Source of the DNA: Labyrinthula sp. Ha
Taxonomy: Eukaryota; Sar; Bigyra; Labyrinthulida; Labyrinthulaceae
Assembly: GCA_015227615.1 (NCBI GenBank)
Contig: JAALGZ010000010.1
Location: 1,116,001 to 1,180,000, forward strand
Direction of reading: 5' to 3'
Length of the DNA: 64,000 bases
The translations under genes were made by a program, and so were the position numbers. Below the pieces are notes generated by a model that ran no database searches, had not been told where the DNA came from, and worked only from the letters and a program-made list of their open reading frames with translations. This document shows, piece after piece, positions 19,931 to 32,025 of this stretch. Positions within the stretch are counted from its first letter, which is position 1, and the number at the start of each line of letters is the position of its first letter.

Positions 19931-21262
19931 ATGCAAGATATAATGAACTTTACCCAAGAATATGATGAGTTAGCAAGTTCCAGTGCGTTGCTGGATGTTT
20001 GTTTCGTGTTGATCTTAGTGTTCACTGCGTTCAAGGAATTTGGAAGTTTTGTATCTTGCCCTGAGATCTATGGTTTACACGAATATAAAAGGGGTAGATA
20101 TGATAGTGGTTCTTTCGCTAGAAAACAGCTGGATAATCTAAGAATAAAATGCGGACAATTTCCAAATCCTTATCCAAATGGTTGGTACAAATTGATGGAA
20201 TCAAATGAGCTTAAGATCAACCAAACAAAAGTTATCAGTGCGCTTGGGCATCAGTTTCTCTTATATAGAAATGCCCTAGGGAGCTTTAGTGCAACCTTTA
20301 TGCATTGTCGTTGTGGATCAGACCTCTCTGTCTTGGGAAATGTTCGCTACAGAACGAAGTCACTTCAATGCATCAATTGCATGTCAGAACTTTTTCCTTA
20401 CTCAAAATGCAAAAACAAAAACGCTTCATCATTGTTCTCATTTCCTTTAATTCACCTAAAAAATTTGGAAACAATTTTCATGTGGTTTCATGCAGATCAA
20501 ATTGCAGATTTTAACCTAGCAAAACAATTTAGCTGTACTAGTTCAAAACCTTTATGGGATCTTCAGATACAGCTTAGAGAGCTGGATCAGTCAGTCTTAC
20601 AAGGCAAGCGCTATTTTTCGGCTGTTCTTGACTGGAAGCCAGATCCTTTGATTCATGTGTTTGAAGCGGCACAGAATACAGCTGATGAGTACCATTTTAT
20701 AACAGTTCATCAATTTCTCCCAATGCCTTTTAACATCAAGTTACTGCACGTGAGACATTTTACCGATGTTGTTTATGGAAAGACATCAAAAACAAGCACA
20801 AATAAGTTCAACCTAGTTAATGATGATCCAACAGTAGCTATTTTTGGAGAAAGAATTCGATCAATCAAGATTTTTGGCATTTTCCAGGTTCCTAGCTTTT
20901 TTCTTAGAGGTTTTGTTTCAACTGTATTCTTACAAGGACCTAATAACTTGTTGTACAATATTCAAACGCCTCTTGGTACAGTTTTCACCCATGTCACATT
21001 CTTACCTCTTGAGCCATTTCGACAAGAAGCGAGAATTAAGATGTTTGCAGATAGTTGTGTGCCAAAGTTTGTATGCTGGATTATGATTTGGTGGATAAGA
21101 GAAACAATTAAGCAGGATATGCAAGTTTGGGAACATAAACTACACATTTCTCCAAGGAACTTGGTAATTGGTGATGGACCCTTTGCGAAGTTCTCTAACT
21201 GGCTTAAAACATTTTATTCTGAGAAAAGTACCGCTTGGAAAGCTTTGGCAATTGAATATTAA
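19931..21262 (+). CDS. Neverland/DAF-36-like Rieske oxygenase with an all-Cys cluster site
   Basis: 443 residues, intronless. Animal members (Neverland, DAF-36) are membrane-bound Rieske oxygenases that introduce the 7,8 double bond into cholesterol. Seen: a hydrophobic N-terminal segment (about 17-34), the family entry motif YPNGWYKL (81-88), the Rieske domain (about 100-165), the mononuclear iron site and the C-terminal DMQVWEHK...GDGPFAKFSNWLKTFYSEKS signature. The catalytic triad is intact: Asp252-x2-His255-x4-His260, with Asp396 as third ligand. The Rieske motif CxH-x(15-17)-CxxH is altered: Cys126-x-Cys128-x18-Cys147-x2-Cys150, so both histidines are replaced by cysteine, with one residue deleted in the first loop. 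The site may hold a ferredoxin-like [2Fe-2S], a rubredoxin-like iron or zinc. Family assignment is firm; activity and substrate are uncertain. Confidence 0.88.
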   Translation: MQDIMNFTQEYDELASSSALLDVCFVLILVFTAFKEFGSFVSCPEIYGLHEYKRGRYDSGSFARKQLDNLRIKCGQFPNPYPNGWYKLMESNELKINQTKVISALGHQFLLYRNALGSFSATFMHCRCGSDLSVLGNVRYRTKSLQCINCMSELFPYSKCKNKNASSLFSFPLIHLKNLETIFMWFHADQIADFNLAKQFSCTSSKPLWDLQIQLRELDQSVLQGKRYFSAVLDWKPDPLIHVFEAAQNTADEYHFITVHQFLPMPFNIKLLHVRHFTDVVYGKTSKTSTNKFNLVNDDPTVAIFGERIRSIKIFGIFQVPSFFLRGFVSTVFLQGPNNLLYNIQTPLGTVFTHVTFLPLEPFRQEARIKMFADSCVPKFVCWIMIWWIRETIKQDMQVWEHKLHISPRNLVIGDGPFAKFSNWLKTFYSEKSTAWKALAIEY

Positions 21263-24200
21263 GTAACTTCAGATTAAAATTCCAATGTACAAATTCTTAA
21301 TTATTAATTTGATAGGAGGCATATTATATTTACATGAAACAGAGAGTCAACGGTTTGCCACCACTTGAATTTATTGTTTATACTTTAGCTCAGTTCTAAG
21401 TTGACATACTAGTGTAGAACTTTTTCAATAGTATCTCTATCAACTGCTCCTATGTGGGAATGGAATTGACTTGATCTCTCATTTTTCCTTTATTCATATG
21501 AAACCCATTGGTGTACAGCAAATGAAGAATATACGTGGCAGTAAGTTTATCGTCTTCTAGAGCAAAAAGATTTAAAAATAAAAATAAGATGGGTAAAATT
21601 ATACTTTCTTTTAAGGTTTATCCTTGATCCCTTTTTATTACTATATGAAACCAAATTAGTTGACTGGAGCATTAAGGTCACAAAAGAAACCTTGCCTGTT
21701 GGGTCTTGCTTAATGAATACATTTTTGCTCATTTTTATGAGCATAACATGTACAAACACCAAAATAGAAAAGAATTGTATGCATGCTATATGAAAAGAAT
21801 TGATTATAGAGGAGGGCACAATCCTCGATCAAATAATTTTTATGTTTATAGCAGCCCATTTTATCTTAAGCTAAAGTATATTATTTGATGAAGCTATTTA
21901 ATACTAACGCCTAAATTTCTCATTCAACATCTTCTTCCTGTCAATGGAGCTACTCTATGAGGAAAATTTAATCAAAAGCATAAAGGGAAGCAGAAGTTGG
22001 TCAACACAACAAAGTGTAGGTGCCAAGATGTGAATTAAACTTAAATGTTTTCCTCCAAGTCTACATACTAGACAGTTGTTTATTATTTATTCTAATATTT
22101 AAAGGAAACAATGAAGATTATATCATCAGGTACTTTCGTTTGAGATGGATTTAGTCAGTTCAAGTCCCGTGTGATGCAAGAAACAGTTTTGGGTCAGTTA
22201 CACTCTCTTTTTAATGCCGAAGGGTTTCTAACCTCCGTGTAGACCCCGCAAGAAAATTGGGCTCTTATTAAATTTCTCGTATTGATTGTGGTTTCAAGGC
22301 ATCAGGAGCCTTAAAACAAATGAGCAAAGTGTAATGTTTACAGTACTATATAGTGGTCCATGCATTGAACTTCACCGAGTTTTCCTTATATTGATTTCGG
22401 GATCACTCAAATTTTCTTCAATGAATACCAAAGAAATTAAACACTGCTATTGTTTTCAAAAGATGTTAGCTAAGGTTATAAATACAATAGCAAAACTCAA
22501 AATACCCTAGTCTCATCTACATAATTCGTCTTTACATTTCTTTTACTCTCTAAGCTCTTTCATATGCTTAATTGCTACCATACTGGATGTAGATTATTAA
22601 TATTCCAATGTTCGATTCTCAAAAATCTGGCTTAATTGGTAGCGCTGAGGCAAGACCTTTAAGAATCGCCTACCACTGCTCACTTCAAATGCTCATATGC
22701 TTCTTGTTTTTCCTCTCATACTGTCATGCATCCATCATGCTCATGCGCCTGACTCGAACACGTTTCCCCGATCCAAGTGTTTCTTAACGGGTATACAATA
22801 CAGCTGGGTAACTACCTTTCATTTTCCATTAACAGCTTTCTCCTGATGACTCTAGCATCAAAGACAATAGATGTTGTTGAAGTGAGCCTAGGATGTGCCA
22901 TAAGGGATTCAGACAAAGAAATAGAATCTACAGCCATGAACAACAAACTTTTAAAACTCATCATTTTTCATCTTTAGCAATCAATCCTCTACAAGTGCTA
23001 AGAAGTACTTGGTTGAAAATATTTCCAGTTTCTAATATATCTTAGAGTAAACCTGCTTTACATCGTTTGACGAAATAAACAAGAAAGCTACCATCTACAT
23101 AATAGGCTGTGTCATGAGCCCGGTTTATCTTACTCAAGTGTATCACAACAATTCTCTCGCTTGTTAACTTCAGTTTTCCCAGTTGTTAAACATTATTTTT
23201 TGCAAAGGCGTCATGTACTCGTATATAAATATGAGAAGTATGCCATTTTCTGTTGTAGAGCAAGAACTATAAAAGTAAGAATTTATGAAATATACAAAAT
23301 CCTAAGGGATTATTGACCTCTGAATGTGGACGCTCTTTTGTACTTCGGTATGAGGCGATAAAAAATAGAGACAGAATAGACAATGAGTTTAATTACTTTT
23401 CATCAATAAAGACAGTGTTGTTACTACAGAGATTCTCTATTTTTTCCCATATAATCCAAAGAACGAGTGCCTGGGGATCCAAAAACTATATAGCAACAAT
23501 TTCAATAATTTGAAGCAAAGGATAAGTATTACTATAGCTGATGATAAGTATATTTTTTCGCAACCACCTACTAGATGTGAAGAAATAGCTTCTTTCCCAG
23601 CGGAGACATAGCTATGGCAGATATGAATGTTAAGGTTTGGAGCGATATGATCCTAGAACTTCTGTTAGTTAGAGGATAGTTACATAATGCTTAAATTTAA
23701 GGAATTTATTAGAAGAAATACACACAATTATCCACATTAAACTTATATCGAGATGGGTAATAACATTTAGGAATAAAAAATCTCATGAAAAAAAGTCCAG
23801 AGAGGCAAGAACCACACAGGGAGCAAGGTAAACATAAGAGACCCACCTAGTTTAACATTAAGGCTCAAAAAATAGGCAACAAATTACATATTTCCAGTTC
23901 CTGCGATTAGAACTACCATACGAACACGCTACTCTAATTTCTCCGAAGCGAATTAACAAAAAAACAACCAGCAGCGAGTTAATAGTAAAAGCAATAAATA
24001 CTGATTTAACGTCGTTAAGTATATCTCATAAAATTTCTTAACTTACATCATGTAGGTGTTCATGGTGACATAGAACCTTGGTCATACTCATGATGGTCCC
24101 TATGACTCAGTATCACGCTGTTGAAATATTCTCCATTTTATTCAATTTAGATTGCTTCTTGGAGGTGAGTAATAGAATGCAGCTACTAATAATATTATAA

Positions 24201-26595
24201 CCAACCATTGCGGTTCTATGGTCTCAACAAACGATAAATTCGAATACAACTATAATGAAACTAGACAGTTACATAATAAGACCACAATTTTCTTATTCGC
24301 ACAGGTGTAGTAGGTCATATTAATTTCTTAGACAGAGCTGAACAAGATCTCAGCTCAACTCTGAATTTTTTTATATAGATAAACACTGGGTCTTGTAAGA
24401 AGTCCTACCATTCCATTGCCATGTTTCTTATCCTTGTCTTCACTCAACCCATGATATTGTTCTACGAGAAGTCTAAAAGAAATACCCCGTTCCTGTTTTC
24501 TAATTTCTTCAATAACCAAACCTTTACTCTTACAAACTAGGAACAATTTAAAAGTTTTTTAAGTATACTAGAAAATTGTGAATATTTTTTGACATTATAT
24601 CCCACTATTATTATGTTTACAGATATCCTTAAGACCTACCAAATCTTTCTGAGATCTTTCTCTTGATGCGCTTAGAATCAATTTTTGATCTATTTCTTAG
24701 CTCAAACTCGCAGCAACCTCTTTTTTTGTTTCTTTAAAAATCTATTGCGGACTGCTTTATTTTAGTTTACTTATTTAAGTGTTCTTTCTTGATTATATCG
24801 CGTGTCCGTGATAATCCCACCCTTTTTATTCGGTTTTCTGTTGTTTTACAAGCTAACTGAAACATACATATGCCAGAAAAAAAATTCACAGGATAATGAA
24901 GTATGATGAAAGCCGAGGGTTTTGCAATGGAAATTAGAGAAGTTATTAGATTTCACTTGCTTAGTGGTTGCTTTTCCGGGATGAATATGCAATGATGAAT
25001 TTCATAGATTGTCAAGTCGGTAGACATAAATGAAACTGTTACGAACTAACTGGATCAAAATATGAATTTTGTTGAATGATAAACTTTTCAACATCAAGGT
25101 ATTTCACCAAGTATCGGAAACTTGTATATTTTTCTTATTTCGATACACTTCATAGTGTTCGTCAATTGTTTGAAGTATTCTAGTTGATAACTTGTTCTTC
25201 CTCCAATGATCGTACAACCTAACATCATTTAGTGAAACGAGAATATACATTGCTGAATTATTTTTTTGTTCTTGCTAGAGATTTAATTGTAGCTTTGATT
25301 AGTTGTCGAACGCAATGCTCAAAATTTTATGCTGCATATTAAGTTGCATTGGTTTCAGGAAAGAATTTTCCGCAGAAGTTTTTTTTCTTAGATGGTGGAA
25401 GTACCAGAAACAAGAAATCGTGAACTAGTTAAGTGCCTCGTATTCCATCTTAAAACAGGGAATTTATAAATATATTTTATTCTAGAGAAAAGTGAAATGG
25501 ACAAATCTTACGTTACATTAGTAGATAAAGCCATACTGATTGGCATAGCTGAACAAAGGATCTGTGATGCTCTCGCTACAGCTAATATGGAAAAGTTTTA
25601 GACAAAGAAAGTTTTGGTCTGTTATTAGGAAAATTTCTTCTCTAAGATTTAATTTTACAGTACATGATGGGATGAAACAGAGAAAACAATGAAGCCTAGC
25701 TACTTTTAGTTGCTGATGCTACGATTCATTCTCAACAGACTGAATAGACGGTATAGATAGAGATTAAGTAAATACTAAATTCATAAACAACATGACATGT
25801 CAATTTACCAGACTAATTTTGATTTAACTTTTAAAATAAAGCACTTGGGAATTTTTGTTGTTTCATTCTTCTGGCGAGGCATATGATTCTCACTCAACAG
25901 GTGCACTGCTATTGTTAATTCAACTCTGAGCAATGCTTTAAGTATATACTTCAGAGAATCTACTTATTTTATTCTGTGAGCAAGAAGAAACACCCACTTT
26001 ATGTTTTTCTTTCAACTAGGTTCCTTAACTAATTAGGAGAGTTCAAGAGTCTATTGACCTGCAAAAGGGAGAACGCCTACTTTCACGCCATATGCAAAGG
26101 AGAAACAGTAATCAACTTATATCTCTATGTTTTAGCAAATTACACTCGGTTTAACAGCATAGCCTTCATAATGTTATGAAACTTTAAGCTGGTGGGTATC
26201 GAGTCACTCTTTACTTGTAAAAGCGTTTAGAGAGTGTGCAAATATGTCATCCCTTTTAATTAATCAGCTAGAAGGAAAACAACATCTCATATACTTCTCC
26301 TTTCAAATGTTTTAATTTCTTAAACTAAAAGAAACTATTTGATATGAAATATCATTTATTATAACCTTGTTTATTAGTTTAATGTAAACTTTGTTATTCC
26401 CACAGTTTTCGTAACAACGGATCAAAAACGAAATCTGCCGAACTAGTATCAAGTCGATACAAATATTGTACCTATCTTCCTCCAATGATAATAGAGTATT
26501 CAACCAATTAAATCACAGATTTTCTTCTCCAAAACTTCAGAAAGAAATAACTAAAAGTTAAATCTAAATAGAATCTCACTTGATTTTCATTAAAT
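21263..26595. other. gene desert, about 5.3 kb
   Basis: No convincing gene. One short stretch (24355-24543, minus) has coding-like amino-acid composition and is listed separately. A D-arm-like string near 22630 does not complete a tRNA. Confidence 0.45.
24355..24543 (-). other. coding-like fragment, no start codon
   Basis: About 62 open codons on the minus strand with a balanced, hydrophilic composition (SKGLVIEEIRKQERG, LVEQYHGLSEDKDKKHGNG) unlike the surrounding AT-rich frames. There is no upstream ATG and no matching exon within reach of a short intron. It could be an exon of an undetected gene or a relic. An inverted repeat AGCTGA...TCAGCT lies directly after its stop. No function is suggested. 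Confidence 0.2.
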
Positions 26596-28653
26596 ATGCA
26601 TAGTTCACATGTAGCAAACAACCATAAATCAACATCTAATGGTACATGGTCAAACCATTCAAATCACAGTACGCATTCTTCCCGTGGTCAACGATCCTCA
26701 CACAGTCAAAATTATCGAAACTACAGGAACAAACCGTTCACGAGATCTGGAACAGGCAACCATAATATTGGAAGAACTTTCTTTGAGATCATGGGTGCTA
26801 GAATTGAAAATACTTTCGCTAATTTTGCAGGGCAGAGAGTTCTAGTTCAGAAAAAGAATGGTGAATTATTTGAAGGTGTGCTAATTGCAACATCAGATGA
26901 GACTAAAGCTGGTTTCTCTATTTGTTTAGATCAAGTTTTACAAGTTACTAAAGATAATGCGGTATTGAAATCATATGAAGGAAGATTGGTCATGAAATGG
27001 AACGAGATTGGCTTTATTTCAGGCAATTCGACGCCTATTTCATCTGAAAACCAGCATCAGAATTTTGAAACAGATGTGGAGATATCTAATTTTTCTTCTT
27101 TAAAGGATGGAAAAGGTAGTGAGAGAAATCTTAAGGCAGTAGATCCCAGTTGGTTGAAGGAGAAGGCTGTTGATTCCAGCCTGAATGATTCTGGGGCGAT
27201 AAGGAATTGGAACCAGTTTAAAGCAAATAAAGAAAAGTTTGGCGTTGATGCTTCTTTTGATGAAAATGTGTACACTACAAAGTTAGATAAAAGCAAATTG
27301 ACCAAAGATCAAGTTCTTCAAGCCGAACAAAAGGCCGAAGAGATTCAAAATCAAGTCAGGAAAAATGTTGACGACTTGAAACCTGAAGAAAAGTTTGCAG
27401 CTGTTCAGAAGAAAACTGTTCAAATGAGTTGGGCTGCTAGGCTCAAGAAAACAGCAGATCCAAAGACCTTGACTAGCCGAAATGAACCATCTGAACCGAA
27501 AATTGAACCGCTTAAAAGCGAAACACCTAAGAAAACCGTTCAAATCAATGAGGGAAGTAGTGGGCTACAAACACCTAAGTCCAATAAGAGTTTTAAAGGA
27601 AGATACGAAGTCTCGGATATAGATTTCAATAAACATCTCCAGCAGCGAAGATTGGCACAAAAGATGGAAGCAGAGAGTCGCAGAAACATGGCTTTGCCCA
27701 AAGGAAGTACTAAGGATAGGGCGCTGATTCAAAAGCAACGAAGCATGAACAAAACTAAAGAAGATCAAATCAAAGAATTTAGAGAGTTCTCTGCTTCTCT
27801 TGAAAAGAAATCGCAAAAGGAAAAGAAGTTGAACGTAAATGCTAAGGAATTTCAGCCCAAGGATTTATTTCAGGCCAAGAAGAGCGTCTCTTCGAACGAG
27901 CCTATGAACCCTGTTCCCCCTCCTAATCCGCCGAGTAAACCTAGAGCATCTTCTAAGGGTGCGCATGCTGCAGGAGGAAATCAAAGAAAATCCAGCGTTG
28001 GAAAACAGGTAAGCAACTCAAACATAGTTGTTCCTGGAGCTGCAGGAGCAAACTTTGTAAATTCTCCCGGTCAGCCTGGCCAGCCCGGTCAAGCACAATA
28101 CTATAACGTGCCATTGAATAACATGGGGATGATGATGCCAATGGGCTTCAATCCAATGTTAATGAACCCTGGCTTGGTTTTCCCGAATCAAGTTAATCCT
28201 ATGATGCCAAACATGGGAGCAGCAAACCTTCAAAACCCAAACTTTGCAAACATGAACAATAATCCTCAGAATATGATGATGCAGAATATGATGCAACAGA
28301 ACATGTTCCCGAATATGAACGTATTTAACCCTAATTTAATGCCCAACAATCCAAACTTTAACCCGCAGATGTTGCAGAATCAAAACCTAAACCAAAATAT
28401 GGTTAATCGAAATGCTGGACAGCAGATGCCTAGTAATATGGTCCAGAGTCCACCTGGACAGGGTCAACCCATCCCAAATTTTCAGATGAACCCAGGAGTT
28501 CCAATGATGATGCAGGGAAATCAGTTTGTTCCTGTAGTTCTACCAAACCAAAACGCCCAGCAGCAGTCTCAGCAGCAACAACTGCAACAGAACCAACAAC
28601 ACATGAACTTTAATCAACACAGAGGAGCCAAGCTTGAACAGGTGGATAAATAA
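26596..28653 (+). CDS. ATXN2: ataxin-2 / Pbp1 homologue
   Basis: 685 residues, intronless. Ataxin-2 family proteins bind mRNA and poly(A)-binding protein and organise stress granules and translation. Domains in order: a Ser/His/Asn-rich head (1-60); Lsm-like SM-ATX domain (about 65-144, NTFANFAGQRVLVQKKNGE...LKSYEGRLVMKWNEIGFIS); LsmAD (about 214-255, FGVDASFDENVYTTKLDKS, the family's FGVxSxYDExxYTTxLDK signature); a charged linker; a PAM2 motif LNVNAKEFQP (412-421) for the PABP MLLE domain; a Pro-rich stretch; and a C-terminal third extremely rich in Met, Asn, Pro and Gln (prion-like). This is the complete canonical architecture. It converges with COQ2, stops 139 nt apart. Confidence 0.95.
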   Translation: MHSSHVANNHKSTSNGTWSNHSNHSTHSSRGQRSSHSQNYRNYRNKPFTRSGTGNHNIGRTFFEIMGARIENTFANFAGQRVLVQKKNGELFEGVLIATSDETKAGFSICLDQVLQVTKDNAVLKSYEGRLVMKWNEIGFISGNSTPISSENQHQNFETDVEISNFSSLKDGKGSERNLKAVDPSWLKEKAVDSSLNDSGAIRNWNQFKANKEKFGVDASFDENVYTTKLDKSKLTKDQVLQAEQKAEEIQNQVRKNVDDLKPEEKFAAVQKKTVQMSWAARLKKTADPKTLTSRNEPSEPKIEPLKSETPKKTVQINEGSSGLQTPKSNKSFKGRYEVSDIDFNKHLQQRRLAQKMEAESRRNMALPKGSTKDRALIQKQRSMNKTKEDQIKEFREFSASLEKKSQKEKKLNVNAKEFQPKDLFQAKKSVSSNEPMNPVPPPNPPSKPRASSKGAHAAGGNQRKSSVGKQVSNSNIVVPGAAGANFVNSPGQPGQPGQAQYYNVPLNNMGMMMPMGFNPMLMNPGLVFPNQVNPMMPNMGAANLQNPNFANMNNNPQNMMMQNMMQQNMFPNMNVFNPNLMPNNPNFNPQMLQNQNLNQNMVNRNAGQQMPSNMVQSPPGQGQPIPNFQMNPGVPMMMQGNQFVPVVLPNQNAQQQSQQQQLQQNQQHMNFNQHRGAKLEQVDK

Positions 28654-28792
28654 ATGTGTTCAGTTTTTCTGATGTTGTTCCTCTATTATAGCGTACCATT
28701 CTGTCTCTTAACGATAAAACGGTGCTCGACAACATTTTGAGATCGTATAGCTAATTACACTTGAAGGTACGCTCTAAGAAAAACTTATTATC

Positions 28793-29988
28793 TTAAGTAA
28801 GAAAAAACCTATCCGCTAATATACCTAAGGTAAGAGCTGTACCTATCCAAACATTACTCTTGAACCGCTTTGCTAAGTTTTCAGGGTTATTTAACTCAGC
28901 GGTGGCTATTTGCCAAAGATAGTGCCCTGAAATAAATCCAAGAGAAACGCCAAATGGTCCAACCAAAGTAAGATCTCCTACAAAACCTAGCATTGAAAGT
29001 GAAACAACTGAAGAAGCTGCACATCCATACAAAAAGAGTTTATCCTTCTATACACTTTACCCAAAACAAATGAACATACCATTTCTGATTCTCTTGTTCC
29101 ACCAAAAAGCAACGCAGTCGATTTCACCCCGACTTTCTTGTCATCTTCTTTATCCTGGTGCGCATAAATTGTATCATACACTAATGTCCAAAACACACAG
29201 CCAGAATACAGTGGCACCATACTTTTTAAATCTAAGAAATGTACTTAAGCCAAATATATACCAGCTGCAGAAAGAGCTGAAAAGTCAAACGTTATTCCTA
29301 GATCCTCAATCTGTATAACTTCCATACGCTTAGAAGCAACATAACCCAAAAGAGCTCCCCAGTTGATCGTTAAACCCAAAAATAATTGCGGGAAATAAGT
29401 TACCCGTTTCATTAACGGATAAATGCCAACAGGGAGAAGGCTTAGAGCACCGAGAGCAATAGAAGTAGGATTCAGTTGGAAAAGAATTGCTAATGAGAGA
29501 GAAAGATGGCCAAAAAGTGATATTAGAGCATGGGTCAAGGTTAGCTGTTTTGAAGCAAGTGGTCTATTTTTTGTTCTTTCTACTTTGGAATCGAAATCCC
29601 TGTCGGCGATGTCGTTTACGATGCATCCAGCAGATCGCATTAGAAATGCTCCAGATGAGAAAAGCAGAGCATTATAAGAAAAAGGAGCAAGTTCAGATAC
29701 CGGATGATGTGGAAGACTTAGGGAAAGGGAGGATAGGCAAGGTAGCAGTAAGAGATATGTTCCAACAGGTTTGTCCAATCGGATGAGATCTAGGTACGCG
29801 GGGAGTTGAAGATTCTTAGCTTCAGAAAGTACTTGAATTGCTTTATCTTTTCTTTGAACTGGTTGCAGATATTTTTGTCGTAGTTTTTGTTTGGTGTAGT
29901 GTTGGCGTACTAGGCTTTGGAATAGAGGTTTCTCATTTCTGCGGAGCAGATATTTAAGAATCATGCTTATGGTAATGTCATTTTGCAT
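28793..29988 (-). CDS. COQ2: 4-hydroxybenzoate polyprenyltransferase COQ2 (three exons)
   Basis: Exons on the minus strand: 29988..29262, 29231..29080 and 29047..28793, 377 residues. COQ2 attaches the polyprenyl tail to 4-hydroxybenzoate in ubiquinone synthesis at the inner mitochondrial membrane. Seen: a basic N-terminus ([21 protein letters not shown]) consistent with a presequence, [18 protein letters not shown], the first Asp-rich motif N125-D-x-x-D129-x-x-x-D133 followed by [12 protein letters not shown], and the second D262-TIYAHQ-D269-KEDD, typical of the COQ2/UbiA branch, plus several hydrophobic helices. Both introns must be removed to obtain the second Asp-rich region and the last helices. 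Start: ATG at 29988; Met9 is an alternative. A UbiA-type prenyltransferase of another quinone is less likely given the [14 protein letters not shown] match. Confidence 0.93.
29048..29079 (-). other. 32-nt intron 2 of COQ2
   Basis: On the minus strand begins GTATGT and ends GTGTATAG; phase 0. It joins TRESEM to [13 protein letters not shown]. An alternative 3' site 7 nt earlier (GTAAAG) would break the frame. Confidence 0.87.
29232..29261 (-). other. 30-nt intron 1 of COQ2
   Basis: On the minus strand begins GTATAT and ends TTTCTTAG; phase 1. Although divisible by three, it contains an in-frame TAA. Confidence 0.9.
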
Positions 29989-31737
29989 TGCCTAATATTG
30001 CTCTCTGACAGGAAGAACTTACTAAGAAGATATTCAAATAAGTCTGATGATTATGGTAAAAAGCAATAAAGCAGAAGAACCTATAAACTTAAACTTTGTC
30101 ATTAATTTCAGAAATATTATGCCACTAAGATTCTGTACCTATTAGAATTAATGAAAATCTGTGAATTACTTCAATAAGTTTAGTTTGTTCGTGTTATCTA
30201 AATGATGCAATATTTCAAATTAATAAGCGGAATGAAAAAATTTAAATTTACTTTTTAGCTAGCTAGAATAAATATATAGTTTTTAACTATGTTAAATAGG
30301 TTTTCCAACTCGGGTAGAGCGTTCTGTCCTATATTCCAAGAGTACTTAAACTTTTAACGTTAAACTTTCATTTCCAGGATGCTGTCTGTACTTGTAATTA
30401 CTCTTCTCAAGACAGTTTTTTTTGAAAAACATAGAGTTTGAATTACTCTATTTTAAATTCAAAAAGGAATATAACGCTGCACTATCTTTTCGAATTCGGT
30501 TCTTAACTAAGGATTCTTAACCAAAGTTAATACTTTAGATACAATGATATGTACAATATTGCAAATATTTTAGGAATTAAGTTCCAGTCTATCAACCGTT
30601 AATTCTATATATGACTACTTTCAACAAATATTAAGGGTAAATGAAATCATATTGACAGGTAAGAGTTGGTTAGTTCATGCGGAGTACAAGCATTATCTGT
30701 CATACACTTAAGCTCTAAGATCTCGGTAATCAACGGGTATGAAAAATCTAGATAGTGTTTTCCCAGAGTTGCACGGAAGATGATAGGATTTATCTCCAAC
30801 TTAAGATATCTCGACATAGTGGAGTTAAAGGAAAATATATTTAACTAAATCCAAATGACATGTGAATGGGGTCTATACTCCTGTGCCTCCTAAGCATATC
30901 TCCTCATTCTTAGCCAACATGTCACACTTAATAATTTTTATAAATACTGTACCTTTTACATGTTTCTTTTGGAAGATTTACGTGTACTGTATGTATTATT
31001 CAACTCTAATTAGAACATTATTATCGCGCTAGTTATGCTTACAATCTTTAATTGGGGGCAAGCTCATATAATTGTCAAAACCTTCTCGTTTATCGGTATT
31101 AGCGTATTGCTTAATCTCATCACCTATCCAACAGCGGTGCCACTAAGATACGCTTAAAGCACGAGGTAGCAATGATGATATCTAACCTGAAAAGAATGCC
31201 CGGGCTTGAAGAGCCAATTTTTGGTAGTGAACTAAAAAAAGTTTTAAGTTAAGCACTAAGTGGTAGAGTTATAGGTGAATATCTCTCCTCAGTGAAGTCT
31301 CAATGGATCTAATGAAGAACATTTTGTAAGAGTGAATAAAGCTCGCCGAACATTCATTACAGTTCCTATAAGAAATGATGAGCTGAATGGAGAGTTTTTC
31401 TCACTAAATTCCTCTAGATACAAAATTTCTAAGATTCACTGCACTTAGGTTAACAATCGCTTTACAGCTATGACTGAAAAATGAGTAACCTAAGAAGTTA
31501 CTGATTGACATAGAAATATATGAAACAAAATAGTTCTCAGGGGAAATTTTAAGGAAGCATGGATATGTACAAATTGATTCAACTCTTTGATGGATAATAG
31601 ATGAATTAAAATAAGTCTAAATCTTAACGTATAACCATCAATACAACACCCCGTTAAGGTTCATAATACGCATGAGTCTTAAGGAATGTCTCCCCCATTC
31701 TTGCACAGGAATATGACAGAATCATTAGTACTCTGAC
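29989..31737. other. intergenic spacer, about 1.75 kb
   Basis: Contains the COQ2 promoter side. No gene, RNA or repeat recognised. Confidence 0.45.
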
Positions 31738-32025
31738 TCATAATAAAAATTGAATCTTCGGCTTGAGTTTACAATTAAGATTCCACTTCCACTTTCCAAT
31801 TGGGTCTTTTCGGTAACCCCTGAACTCTCTTCTACGGGTGCGAGTATTTTTTAAAATCAGACTGGTAATAGTAGCACATTTTCTGGCGAGCTTCTTGTTT
31901 GCACAATACCATCGGTTTTTCTTTTGAATGCTGTAGAGTTCATTTTCGAATTCATATAATGTTATCTTTTTAAAATCACCGGTATTGTAAAATGTTACTG
32001 AAGTTAATGCGCTTAAATTCTCGAG
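31738..32025 (-). CDS. possible small basic protein or exon, no ATG
   Basis: An open stretch of about 95 codons on the minus strand with a Lys/Arg/Trp-rich end (TRTRRREFRGYRKDPIGKWKWN). It has no ATG in frame and is preceded by a TAA. A join from an upstream ATG (MRIIFAREFKR...) across a 49-nt GT-AG interval would restore a frame, but that length is outside the 27-32 nt seen elsewhere, so the model is weak. A small ribosomal or nucleic-acid-binding protein is conceivable from composition only. Confidence 0.25.
   Translation of the reverse strand, partial: LENLSALTSVTFYNTGDFKKITLYEFENELYSIQKKNRWYCANKKLARKCATITSLILKNTRTRRREFRGYRKDPIGKWKWNLNCKLKPKIQFLL

Noticed and set aside
22620-22700. tRNA-like D-arm string (GGCTTAATTGGTAGCGC)
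   Set aside because: The D-stem pairs poorly, and no matching acceptor stem, anticodon stem or T-arm follows.
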